This document shows, one piece after another, positions 34,751 through 42,623 of a stretch of DNA of 64,000 nucleotides (the stretch's first letter is position 1; every line of letters begins with the position of its first letter). Source of the stretch: Reichenbachiella agarivorans (GTDB taxonomy: Bacteria; Bacteroidota; Bacteroidia; Cytophagales; Cyclobacteriaceae); assembly GCF_025502585.1 (NCBI RefSeq), contig NZ_CP106679.1:1698501-1762500 (forward strand). The letters run 5' to 3'. The notes under the pieces were generated by a model. It saw nothing but the letters and a program-made list of their open reading frames with translations, searched no databases and was not told the origin of the DNA. Both the position numbers and the translations under genes were made by a program.

Positions 34751-36430
34751 ATGCTAAAGTATAGACAAATCTATTATGTCGTGACGCTGCTTTTGGTTTT
34801 TGGGTTATTCTCTTCTGGAGTTTTTGCTCAAAACTATCAGGTCAAGCTCATGGGACTTCCCAAGGGCTTTCATGCACATGATGCCAAGATTGACTCTGCC
34901 ACCTTGATCTTGTTTGCCAACAAGCAAATCAGTCAATTGCGAAAATCTGGTTATTGGCTGGCAAGTTTGGATAGTTCTGTTTTCTACGCAGATACAGTTA
35001 GGCTATATTTTTTTGCAGGCAGACAGTTTGATGAGATCAATCTGTCTGTTTATCTCAATCCTACAGAGGAGGCTTATGTCAGTGAGAGGCGACCTTCTAT
35101 CCGTGAAGAAAATATCTCTGCGGTCAATAAAAGGATGGATGAAGTTGTCAAGTATTACGAAAACAATGGTTATCCATTCGCATCTATTCAGATTGATTCA
35201 TCGCGAGTGGTGGGAGAGAAAATCAATTTGTACTTGAGTGTCGATCCAGGTATGTTGATCAAGTTTGACACCTTGGCAGTGTCGCCTGAGGGATTGTTAA
35301 AAGACAAGTTTGTCGCCAGATATTTGGGACTCAATTATGGCAAGTATTACTCACAGATACGTGTGGATGATATTGCCAACAAATTGGAAAACATTCCTGC
35401 AGTCTCCTTGGTCCATGCGAGTAATTCTTTCAGATTGCATCAGTCCAAAATATCCCTAGAGCTGAAACCTGAAAAGGTGAATTATTTTGACGGTATATTG
35501 GGTTTTATTCCCTCTGCTGAGAATTCCAAAAAATTGGAATTTACTGGGGAGTTGAACCTGAGCCTAAAGAATTTGTTTCAGTCTGCCAAGCAATTTGAAT
35601 TTCACTGGGAAAAGTACACCCGAAACTCCCAGTCTTTGAATACTCATTATATCCACCCAGTATTTTTGGGGATGCCTCTGGATTTGTTTTTAGGCTATGA
35701 TCAACTCAAGCAGGATACGCTGTTCTCCAACAGAACACTCAAATTGGCCTTCGATTATTATCCCTCAGGTCGGACCAAGCTGCGGACCAGCTATGAAAAT
35801 CTGTTGGGAAATGAACTGAATGATGGGTCAGGACAAAGTGGAAATTTTCGGATAGATTATTACGGACTGGGACTTGAGTTTTGGAGATTAGACAATCGTC
35901 AAAATCCGAAGCAGGGTTTGGCATTTCAATTGGATACCAAGGTTGGGTTCAAAGAAATAGAGCAGGATACTACCGCTCAGATGGATGTTTCACAATACCA
36001 GTTCAGTACCCGCATCCAGTATTATCAGAAAGTCAAATCACGGTCTGTGATTTACTTGGCTGGTTCTGCAGGATGGATGCAGAGTGATCAATTGTATCTC
36101 AATGACTTGTACAGACTGGGAGGTTTGCGCTCCATCAGAGGTTTCAATGAAAATGAGTTTTTTGCAAGTCAATATGCTTATAGCAATTTGGAGTGGCGGT
36201 TTTATTTGGAAGACAATTCCTATTTGGTTGCCTTTGTTGATCAGGCGATTTTGACCTACGATATCGTGACTGGTGATTTGTATGACAATCCATCGGGGAT
36301 AGGTGTGGGGATGCAATTCAAGGCAGCAGGAGGTAATTTTTTGATGCTGTATGGGTTGGGGAGAAGGAAGAGTCAAGCTTTTTCTTTTGATTCTTCAAAA
36401 ATACATTTTGGATATAGTGCGTTATTTTGA
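34751..36430 (+). CDS. Omp85/TamA-like outer-membrane protein
   Basis: A 559-residue exported protein with a signal peptide (about 1-26, ending VFAQ). The N-terminal 200 residues contain POTRA-like repeats; one reads EVVKYYENNGYPFASIQID, a typical POTRA signature. The C-terminal half is a 16-strand-type barrel carrying the Omp85 hallmark GGLRSIRGFNENEF, and ends with KIHFGYSALF, a terminal beta-strand with a final phenylalanine. It probably inserts or exports envelope proteins. It differs from BamA by its shorter POTRA region. The gene reads into the WecA-like gene 44 bases downstream. Confidence 0.85.
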   Translation: MLKYRQIYYVVTLLLVFGLFSSGVFAQNYQVKLMGLPKGFHAHDAKIDSATLILFANKQISQLRKSGYWLASLDSSVFYADTVRLYFFAGRQFDEINLSVYLNPTEEAYVSERRPSIREENISAVNKRMDEVVKYYENNGYPFASIQIDSSRVVGEKINLYLSVDPGMLIKFDTLAVSPEGLLKDKFVARYLGLNYGKYYSQIRVDDIANKLENIPAVSLVHASNSFRLHQSKISLELKPEKVNYFDGILGFIPSAENSKKLEFTGELNLSLKNLFQSAKQFEFHWEKYTRNSQSLNTHYIHPVFLGMPLDLFLGYDQLKQDTLFSNRTLKLAFDYYPSGRTKLRTSYENLLGNELNDGSGQSGNFRIDYYGLGLEFWRLDNRQNPKQGLAFQLDTKVGFKEIEQDTTAQMDVSQYQFSTRIQYYQKVKSRSVIYLAGSAGWMQSDQLYLNDLYRLGGLRSIRGFNENEFFASQYAYSNLEWRFYLEDNSYLVAFVDQAILTYDIVTGDLYDNPSGIGVGMQFKAAGGNFLMLYGLGRRKSQAFSFDSSKIHFGYSALF

Positions 36431-36474
36431 AAAGCAATCATTAATTCACTTACTTTGGCAGCCAAACTAGGCTT

Positions 36475-37500
36475 ATGATCGAATCTCTACTTATATTTTT
36501 CTGGGCAATGCTCATCGCTATGTTTTCGATACCCACTATTATCAATGTGGCGCATAGCAAAAGAATCCTCGATGAGCCAGATCATCGCAAGCATCATGGT
36601 ATCAATACCCCTCGTTTGGGAGGTTTGGGTGTGTTTGCAGGATTCATGACTGGCGTGGCTATTTTTGGTCAGATGACACTCGGAGTACAACAGTTGTTGG
36701 CTGGCTGCTTAATCATTTTCTTTGTTGGAGTCAAAGACGACATCAATGGCGTGTCTGTATTCAAGAAATTTTTTGTGCAGGTTTTGGCTGCAGGTATTGT
36801 GCTCTTCTATGCAGATATCAGAATCACTAGTTTTCAAGGACTTTTTGGTGTGTATGATTTGGAAATCGGAATTAGCTATGCTTTTACATTCCTCGTGATA
36901 CTTTGTGTGACAAATGCCCTGAACTTGATTGACGGAATCAATGGTTTGGCAGGTAGTATCGTTGTACTCATTAGCCTCACGTTTGGGGGATATTTTTTTA
37001 TGTACGGAGAGGAAAATTATGCCTTTGTGGCTTTTGCTCTAGCAGGAGGGATGGTTGGATTTCTTCGGTACAACATTGGCAATGCCAAGGTTTTTATGGG
37101 TGATACTGGGGCACTGGTGAGTGGTTTTATTATTTCCATCTTGGCGATTCGATTTATAGAAATAAGAATGATTGAATCTGCACCATCTTTGGCCATTGGG
37201 ATTTTATTTATCCCGATTTTTGATACGTTGCGTGTATTCATCATTAGGGTGTACAATGGTCATTCTCCATTCATGCCAGACCGTAACCATATCCATCACT
37301 ATATGGGGTATTTGGGCTTGTCACATACACAGACGGTTGTGTTCTTGGTTGTTCTCAACTTGGTTGTGATTTTATTGTTGAGGCACTTTTCTGCTTTGGG
37401 CAATACGGTCCTGTTGGTATGCTTGGGTGTATTTGCAGTGATTTTTAGCATCGGTTTGGAGCTGATTGTGAAGATGAGAAAAAGGGCGGAGAATGCTTAG
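36475..37500 (+). CDS. WecA-like undecaprenyl-phosphate sugar-1-phosphate transferase
   Basis: A 341-residue integral membrane enzyme of the MraY/WecA family with about ten helices. Active-site segments are FVGVKDDINGVS (D-D pair), NALNLIDGINGLAG, KVFMGDTGALVSG and the cytoplasmic PDRNHIHHYM loop; the HIHH motif is typical of the WecA branch rather than MraY. It probably transfers GlcNAc-1-phosphate or a related sugar to undecaprenyl phosphate, starting a surface glycan. The last 8 bases overlap the next gene. Confidence 0.92.
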   Translation: MIESLLIFFWAMLIAMFSIPTIINVAHSKRILDEPDHRKHHGINTPRLGGLGVFAGFMTGVAIFGQMTLGVQQLLAGCLIIFFVGVKDDINGVSVFKKFFVQVLAAGIVLFYADIRITSFQGLFGVYDLEIGISYAFTFLVILCVTNALNLIDGINGLAGSIVVLISLTFGGYFFMYGEENYAFVAFALAGGMVGFLRYNIGNAKVFMGDTGALVSGFIISILAIRFIEIRMIESAPSLAIGILFIPIFDTLRVFIIRVYNGHSPFMPDRNHIHHYMGYLGLSHTQTVVFLVVLNLVVILLLRHFSALGNTVLLVCLGVFAVIFSIGLELIVKMRKRAENA

Positions 37501-38188
37501 GGTAATTTTTTGTACTTTGTTTTGTTTGCTATATAGTGTGCAGACCTATTCTCAGCCAACACATCTAGTCATCAAAGATTTAAGGCATGGCTGGAAAAGC
37601 TATGATCAAGAAGCTCGTTCTTGGCAGCCATATTTAAGTGCTACTCCATCCAATACTATTCTGTTCCAGCTTGATCTGAATCGATTTCAAGGAGCTGATT
37701 TGTTGCTAGTCGTACCTCCCAATCATTCACTACTCATTAATCATCAATTGATTTTAGTTACTCAGCGAGTAGATTCCTTGTTGTGGTCTGTAGATAGTTT
37801 GCGAGCCTATTATCAACTGCCGACTATCAATTTGGAAATTTTCAGCAAGCGTATCAAGGAGTCTGAAATACAGACACTTATTGTAAAAAATGGACAAGCT
37901 GGTGTAGCAAATAGTGAGGCTGCAGGATTCGATTCCAGAGAATCGTCAGAGGACAACAATGTAATGATTATGGGAGTCCTTTTTGTTTTTTTTGTATTGG
38001 CTATTTTCAGAACTCTCGTATACCGAGTCTACAACGAATATTTTTTGCTCTCAAGAGCTTTTAGCGTTCGTCAAAAATTCGAATTGATTGATTCACAATC
38101 TACCATGTCACCCGTAAATCTGGGTTTCATTTTTCTCTATTCGGTTTTCGTAGGGGGACTAGTTCTGAACTTAGCTTCTCAAATTTGA
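37493..38188 (+). CDS. DUF4271-like protein, 5' part (N-terminal exported domain and first helices)
   Basis: A 231-residue product with a signal peptide (1-20), a beta-rich periplasmic domain to about 155, a helix (about 161-180) and part of another near the C-terminus. It ends at a TGA at 38186-38188. The following frame continues the same kind of membrane protein, and removing one base in the run AAATTT (38181-38186) joins both into about 373 residues with SQIDFNTLVDGG across the junction. DUF4271 proteins are normally single chains and sit directly before hemD, as here. The options are a real frameshift mutation, a sequencing error in a homopolymer, or a programmed +1 shift at ATT-TGA. Confidence 0.75.
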   Translation: MLRVIFCTLFCLLYSVQTYSQPTHLVIKDLRHGWKSYDQEARSWQPYLSATPSNTILFQLDLNRFQGADLLLVVPPNHSLLINHQLILVTQRVDSLLWSVDSLRAYYQLPTINLEIFSKRIKESEIQTLIVKNGQAGVANSEAAGFDSRESSEDNNVMIMGVLFVFFVLAIFRTLVYRVYNEYFLLSRAFSVRQKFELIDSQSTMSPVNLGFIFLYSVFVGGLVLNLASQI

Positions 38189-38615
38189 TTTCAATACGTT
38201 GGTCGACGGGGGAGTTTCTTTGGATCAATCACCGTTGGTACTTTCTATTTATGCAGTCCTGTTTTCATTTGGAGCCATGTTGCTCAAGGTTCCATTGATC
38301 AAAATCCTTACGAGCCTATTTAGTGTGCAGAAGCATTCTGATGTGCATTATTTTACGTATTTGCGACTGTCATTGATCATTGCCTTTATTGCTTTCATTG
38401 GCAGTGTTTTGCTTTTCCTCTCTCCCGATCATTCTGCTGAGATTGCCTGGGAGGTGTACAGATATTCTCTTTTGGTATTCCTCTTTATTCGACTCATTCT
38501 GATGTATTTGGTCTTAAATAACTCGTTTAGTTTTAATAAATTTCATTTAATTTCCTACCTTTGCAGCTCAGAAATTATACCTCTGATTATTTTGGTAAAA
38601 ACTCTTTTAAGATAA
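38175..38615 (+). CDS. DUF4271-like protein, 3' part (membrane domain)
   Basis: The frame is open from just after a TAG at 38172-38174 to the stop at 38613-38615. If translated separately, the first usable start is TTG at 38199 (138 residues). It encodes four hydrophobic helices and ends with HLISYLCSSEIIPLIILVKTLLR, the recognisable C-terminal YLC.EI.P motif of DUF4271. Without the upstream part it lacks the start of the conserved membrane domain. A match to the -7 consensus (TACCTTTG) lies inside the YLC codons and could serve hemD; this is probably coincidence. Confidence 0.7.
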   Translation, partial: LLKFDFNTLVDGGVSLDQSPLVLSIYAVLFSFGAMLLKVPLIKILTSLFSVQKHSDVHYFTYLRLSLIIAFIAFIGSVLLFLSPDHSAEIAWEVYRYSLLVFLFIRLILMYLVLNNSFSFNKFHLISYLCSSEIIPLIILVKTLLR

Positions 38616-38642
38616 ATATACAGGTTACAAAAGGTCATCGGA

Positions 38643-39428
38643 ATGAGTGAAGAATTATTGATTGAAAACAAGGCTAGAATGAAGAAAGTGTCCAGCATAT
38701 TGGTATCACAGCCTAAGCCTTCGGATGAGAAATCTCCCTATTTTGTATTGGCTGAAAAGTACAAGCTGAAAATCGATTTTAGACCGTTTATTCAAATTGA
38801 TCCAGTTGATATCAAGGAATTTAGAAAGCAAAAAATCGACATTCTTAGTCATACTGCGGTCATATTCACGAGCCGCAATGCAGTGGATCATTTCTTTAGA
38901 CTGGCTGCAGAGAGCAAGGTAGAAATTCCTTCTGACATGAAATATTTTTGTATTTCTGAGCAGACTGCCAACTACCTTCAAAAATACATTGTCATTCGCA
39001 AAAGAAAGATTTTCACAGGTCTACGGACAGCATCTGAATTGCTGGATATCTTGAAGAAACACGACAAAGAAAAATTCATTTTCCCTTGTTCTAATATCAG
39101 AAAAGATGACATCCCAGCTTATTTGAGAGAGAATGGTATTCAGTTTTCAGAAGCCATCATCTACAAAACAGTTGCAAGTGATCTGTCAGACTTGGCAGAT
39201 GTGAATTATGACATCATTGCTTTCTTTAGCCCTTCTGGAATTAATTCACTGATGGTGAACTTCCCAGATTTTAAGCAAAACAACACAAGAATTGCAACTT
39301 TCGGACCTACTACCGCTCAGGCAGTAATAGATGCCAACCTCATCTTGGATATACAGGCACCATTACCAAATGCACCATCAATGACTGGAGCATTGGAGCT
39401 ATATATCAAAGCAGCGAATAAGGCATAA
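38643..39428 (+). CDS. hemD: Uroporphyrinogen-III synthase
   Basis: A 261-residue cytoplasmic enzyme that cyclises hydroxymethylbilane to uroporphyrinogen III in haem biosynthesis. The family is poorly conserved, but the two-lobe pattern is recognisable: VIFTSRNAVDHFF in the first lobe, then a YKTV linker and IIAFFSPSGINSLM and ATFGPTTAQAV in the second. Position after a DUF4271 gene and before T9SS genes is the usual Bacteroidetes arrangement. The N-terminal extension of about 15 residues is common in this phylum. Confidence 0.88.
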   Translation: MSEELLIENKARMKKVSSILVSQPKPSDEKSPYFVLAEKYKLKIDFRPFIQIDPVDIKEFRKQKIDILSHTAVIFTSRNAVDHFFRLAAESKVEIPSDMKYFCISEQTANYLQKYIVIRKRKIFTGLRTASELLDILKKHDKEKFIFPCSNIRKDDIPAYLRENGIQFSEAIIYKTVASDLSDLADVNYDIIAFFSPSGINSLMVNFPDFKQNNTRIATFGPTTAQAVIDANLILDIQAPLPNAPSMTGALELYIKAANKA

Positions 39429-39454
39429 GACATTTGTCCTTCGAAAATTTGAAG

Positions 39455-39496
39455 ATAAAAGTAATTGTATAGGTTTTTCTGTATAATTACTTTTAT
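39455..39496. promoter_or_regulatory. 12-bp perfect inverted repeat in the sprF leader region
   Basis: ATAAAAGTAATT (39455-39466) and AATTACTTTTAT (39485-39496) are perfect inverted repeats with an 18-base spacer. The left arm ends at a TTG and the right arm holds TACTTTTA, so the arms coincide with possible -33 and -7 elements spaced about 20 bases apart. It may be an operator overlapping the promoter, or a stem-loop at the end of the hemD transcript; there is no T-run beyond the second arm. Confidence 0.5.
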
Positions 39497-39517
39497 AACA
39501 AATTTAACCTCTTGGTC

Positions 39518-40483
39518 ATGCGAAAACTGATCTTACTCATGGGTTTCTTATACCTTGGCTTGAGCACATCTATGGCTCAGCAAGATCCAGTTTTTAGTCA
39601 CTTCATGTTCAATCCATATTATAATAGTCCCGCCTTGACGGCATTTGATGGATTGTCGAGTATTTCATTGATTAGTAGAAATCAGTGGACAGGGTATGAC
39701 CCGTCATTCGAGTCAGAGGGTGGTGCACCGACCACACAGTTTTTTAATTATACAGCCCCGCTTCATTATAAAAAAGCCCCCATGGGTATTGGAGGGACTT
39801 TTATATACGATCAGTTTGGGCCGAGGCAGGATGTGTATGTACAGATGTCTCTCTCTTACCATTTAGATATGCCGAGAGGACGCTTTAGTTTGGGCCTCAG
39901 ACCGTCAGTGTCTAGGCGTGTACTGGATTATTCTAAATTAGTGACCGTAGACCCTACTGATCTGGATCAGACACAGGTACAATCCCAAATGATGCCAGAC
40001 TTGGCAGCAGGCTTGGCTTATTCTTCTCATGACTATATGATCGCTTTTGGAATAGATCATTTGTTGACGCCTTCTTTTGATTTTGGTTATGGAGAGGCTC
40101 CCACCCAAAGCAACAGGCAAGAAATGGTTTATAGTTTGTATGCCACATATAGCTATTTGATGTCCGAGTATGTGGAGCTCAAGCCAGCCATTTTGGCTAG
40201 GACAAACATCAGTGGGTTTAGTTATGACATTAGTGTTAGAGCAGTTTATATGACCAAAGTATGGGCAGGATTATCATACAGAGACTCTGAGGCCATAACT
40301 GTATTGTTGGGCTATTCTTTCTTTGGAGACAAGAGCCTCAGTCTCGGGTATTCATTTGACTATATAGTCAATGATAGAGAGTACAAACAATCGACATCTC
40401 ACGAGCTCTATGTACATTACAATCTACCTACTCTCAACGGACGGACTAAAAAAATAATTAGAACCCCGAGATTTAGGTTTTAA
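39518..40483 (+). CDS. PorP/SprF family type IX secretion membrane protein
   Basis: A 321-residue outer-membrane protein. A signal peptide (about 1-19, ending SMAQ) is followed by QDPVFSHFMFNPYYNSPALTAFDG, the defining N-terminal signature of the PorP/SprF family. A barrel sequence with many aromatic strands and the TRKIIRTPRFRF-like C-terminus complete it. SprF-type proteins assist T9SS export, for example of the adhesin SprB, and PorP is a machine component. The ATG at 39518 is used rather than TTG two codons upstream. It is directly followed by gldK-gldN, as in other gliding Bacteroidetes. Confidence 0.93.
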   Translation: MRKLILLMGFLYLGLSTSMAQQDPVFSHFMFNPYYNSPALTAFDGLSSISLISRNQWTGYDPSFESEGGAPTTQFFNYTAPLHYKKAPMGIGGTFIYDQFGPRQDVYVQMSLSYHLDMPRGRFSLGLRPSVSRRVLDYSKLVTVDPTDLDQTQVQSQMMPDLAAGLAYSSHDYMIAFGIDHLLTPSFDFGYGEAPTQSNRQEMVYSLYATYSYLMSEYVELKPAILARTNISGFSYDISVRAVYMTKVWAGLSYRDSEAITVLLGYSFFGDKSLSLGYSFDYIVNDREYKQSTSHELYVHYNLPTLNGRTKKIIRTPRFRF

Positions 40484-40670
40484 ATGACTTTTTTTCAACT
40501 TAACATTGTGCGACAATTATTTGGGATTTTTTTTTTCTAAATAAAAGTATAATTTTAAAGGCTATAAATCATGTTTCCGAAAAATGAAACATTATATTTA
40601 TGGTTTAAACTATGCAATATATTTTGTGTATACTTGTTAAGTTAAAAGTGTGGATATAATATTACGTGTT

Positions 40671-41726
40671 ATGAATAAAATAAGTGTAAGGAAGATTGTG
40701 TCAGGTCTGTTCTTGCTGAACGTGTTAGTGATAAGCCAAGGGTGTAGCTTGTCCAACTTGTTCGGTGGCGGAGGTGGCGGTTATGACGATCAAGGCGAAT
40801 TAATAGGCGCCCAAGGACGAGAAGGCTTTGAAATGGTAAGGCCATTTGGTATGGTAGCAGTTCCTCCAGGAACTTTTCACATGGGTCAAGCTGACCAAGA
40901 TGTGGCTGCAACACAAATTAATTTTAATAAGCAAGTAACGATCGGGCCATTCTACATGGATGATACCGAGATTACTAACAATGAGTACAGACAGTTTGTT
41001 GAGGAGATTACTGAAGGCTCCGAATCAGATCTTCCAGAAGGGTTTGTGGTAGCTGATCTAATTCCAGATTCTACCGTATGGGTCAGAGATTTTACACACC
41101 ACATGGGAGACCCATTGATGGTGTATTATTGGTCTCACCCAGCGTTTGACAACTACCCAGTTGTGGGGGTTGATTGGGAAGCTGCTAAATACTTCTGTAA
41201 GTGGAGAACGGATCATTTGAATAGCTACAGAGCTGATCGAGGCTTGTTCCCAATGCCTAATTTCAGATTGCCATCTGAGGCAGAGTGGGAGTATGCTGCA
41301 CGTGGTGGTAGAGACATGAATAAATACCCTTGGGGAGGCCCTTATATCAGAAATCAAAAAGGATGTCTATTGGCCAATTTCAAACCAGGTAGAGGTAACT
41401 ATTTTGATGATGGTTTTGCATACACGGCTCCAGTAGCTACATTCTTTGCCAATGATTACGGTCTATACGAGATGTCAGGTAATGTAGCAGAATGGTGCGA
41501 GGATGCTTTCAACCCTGCTTCTATGCCTTTAGTTTGGGATTTGAACCCCACTTTCTTTGATGAGAATGAGCCAAAGAAAGTAATCAGAGGTGGTTCATGG
41601 AAGGACATTGCCTACTATTTGGAAACAGGAACAAGAACATACGAATACAAAGATTCTTCAAGGGCTGCAATTGGCTTTAGATGTGCGATGACTCATCTCG
41701 GACGATCAAGTGGAACTGAATTTTAA
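40671..41726 (+). CDS. gldK: Gliding motility / T9SS lipoprotein GldK
   Basis: A 351-residue outer-membrane lipoprotein of the T9SS ring. The type II signal peptide ends at ISQGC, with the lipidated cysteine near residue 25, followed by a Gly-rich linker. The rest is a formylglycine-generating-enzyme/sulfatase-modifying fold: MVAVPPGTFHMG, DDTEITNNEYRQF, RLPSEAEWEYAARGG and IRGGSWKD. GldK/PorK forms periplasmic rings with GldN/PorN. The ATG at 40671 is preferred over a GTG at 40650. Order before gldL identifies it as GldK rather than the related GldJ. Confidence 0.93.
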   Translation: MNKISVRKIVSGLFLLNVLVISQGCSLSNLFGGGGGGYDDQGELIGAQGREGFEMVRPFGMVAVPPGTFHMGQADQDVAATQINFNKQVTIGPFYMDDTEITNNEYRQFVEEITEGSESDLPEGFVVADLIPDSTVWVRDFTHHMGDPLMVYYWSHPAFDNYPVVGVDWEAAKYFCKWRTDHLNSYRADRGLFPMPNFRLPSEAEWEYAARGGRDMNKYPWGGPYIRNQKGCLLANFKPGRGNYFDDGFAYTAPVATFFANDYGLYEMSGNVAEWCEDAFNPASMPLVWDLNPTFFDENEPKKVIRGGSWKDIAYYLETGTRTYEYKDSSRAAIGFRCAMTHLGRSSGTEF

Positions 41727-41763
41727 TCAAACAAGAAATTAATAACCTAAAATCTTTAAAAAA

Positions 41764-42591
41764 ATGAGCGCAAAAAAAGGTGGACTAAAAGAGCTGTTAT
41801 TTACAACAATAATGCCGAAGGTGTATGGCATCGGTGCTGCAGTAGTAATTGTAGGTGCGATGTTTAAAATCCTTCACTTACCAGGTGCTGGTGAGATGTT
41901 GGGAATTGGATTGACAACTGAGGCAATTATATTTTTCCTAAGTGCATTTGAGCCAAAACACCATGAAGTAGATTGGTCAAAAGTTTACCCAGAGCTAGCG
42001 GATGATTATGATGGTCCAAGAGCTCAGCCAAGAGCTGCGGTAGCTTCTACTGGTACTGGTGTGTCACAGCAAATGGATAAAATGTTGGCAGACGCTAAAG
42101 TAGGTCCAGAGTTGATTAAGAGTTTAGGTGATGGAATGAAAAATATGGCTGATTCAGCAATGAAAATGTCAAACTTGAGTGATGCTGCAGTAGCGACAAA
42201 TGAATATGCGCAAAATGTCAAGTCTGCTTCAAAATCACTTGTTGAAATGAATAAGTCTTACGCATCTACTGCTACTTCTATTGCAGCGATGGCTGATGCC
42301 TCTAAAGATGCCTCAGCATTTCATTCTCAAATACAAAATGCTACGAAGAATTTAGGTGCCTTGAATGCAGTGTATGAAATGGAATTGAAAGATGCCAACA
42401 GTCACGTGAAGGCAATGAATAAATTCTATTCAAATGTAACTTCTGCAATGGAAGGTATGGCCGAGGCTGCTAAGGATACAGAAAACTTCAGATCAGGAAT
42501 GACTAAGTTGAACACAAACATTACTTCATTGAATAGCATCTACGGAAACATGCTTTCTGCGATGAGAGGTGGTGGAACTCCTGCAAAATAA
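41764..42591 (+). CDS. gldL: T9SS/gliding motor protein GldL
   Basis: A 275-residue inner-membrane motor subunit. The two N-terminal helices (about 19-37 and 45-62) hold the conserved charged residues of the proton-driven motor: K35 in MFKI, E53 in TTEAIIF and E63 in AFEPK, equivalent by alignment to functionally important residues of Flavobacterium GldL. The YPELADDYDG segment follows. The remaining 200 residues are a Ser/Ala/Met/Asn-rich helical region with heptad-like repeats; these extend into the cytoplasm and are longer than in Flavobacterium. GldL pentamers surround a GldM dimer. Confidence 0.96.
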   Translation: MSAKKGGLKELLFTTIMPKVYGIGAAVVIVGAMFKILHLPGAGEMLGIGLTTEAIIFFLSAFEPKHHEVDWSKVYPELADDYDGPRAQPRAAVASTGTGVSQQMDKMLADAKVGPELIKSLGDGMKNMADSAMKMSNLSDAAVATNEYAQNVKSASKSLVEMNKSYASTATSIAAMADASKDASAFHSQIQNATKNLGALNAVYEMELKDANSHVKAMNKFYSNVTSAMEGMAEAAKDTENFRSGMTKLNTNITSLNSIYGNMLSAMRGGGTPAK

Positions 42592-42623
42592 ATCGATCAT
42601 TTTAACCTAATATTTAAAAAATT

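Noticed and set aside
38550..38575. hemD promoter inside the DUF4271 3' end (TACCTTTG)
   Set aside because: The sequence is explained by the conserved Tyr-Leu-Cys codons, and no good -33 element is found.
40505..40536. Terminator after sprF
   Set aside because: The stem is only 5 bp (ATTGT/ACAAT) and the T-run lies 10 bases away, so it is too weak to call.
40671..41726. GldJ instead of GldK
   Set aside because: Both share the FGE-like fold, but position directly before gldL identifies GldK.
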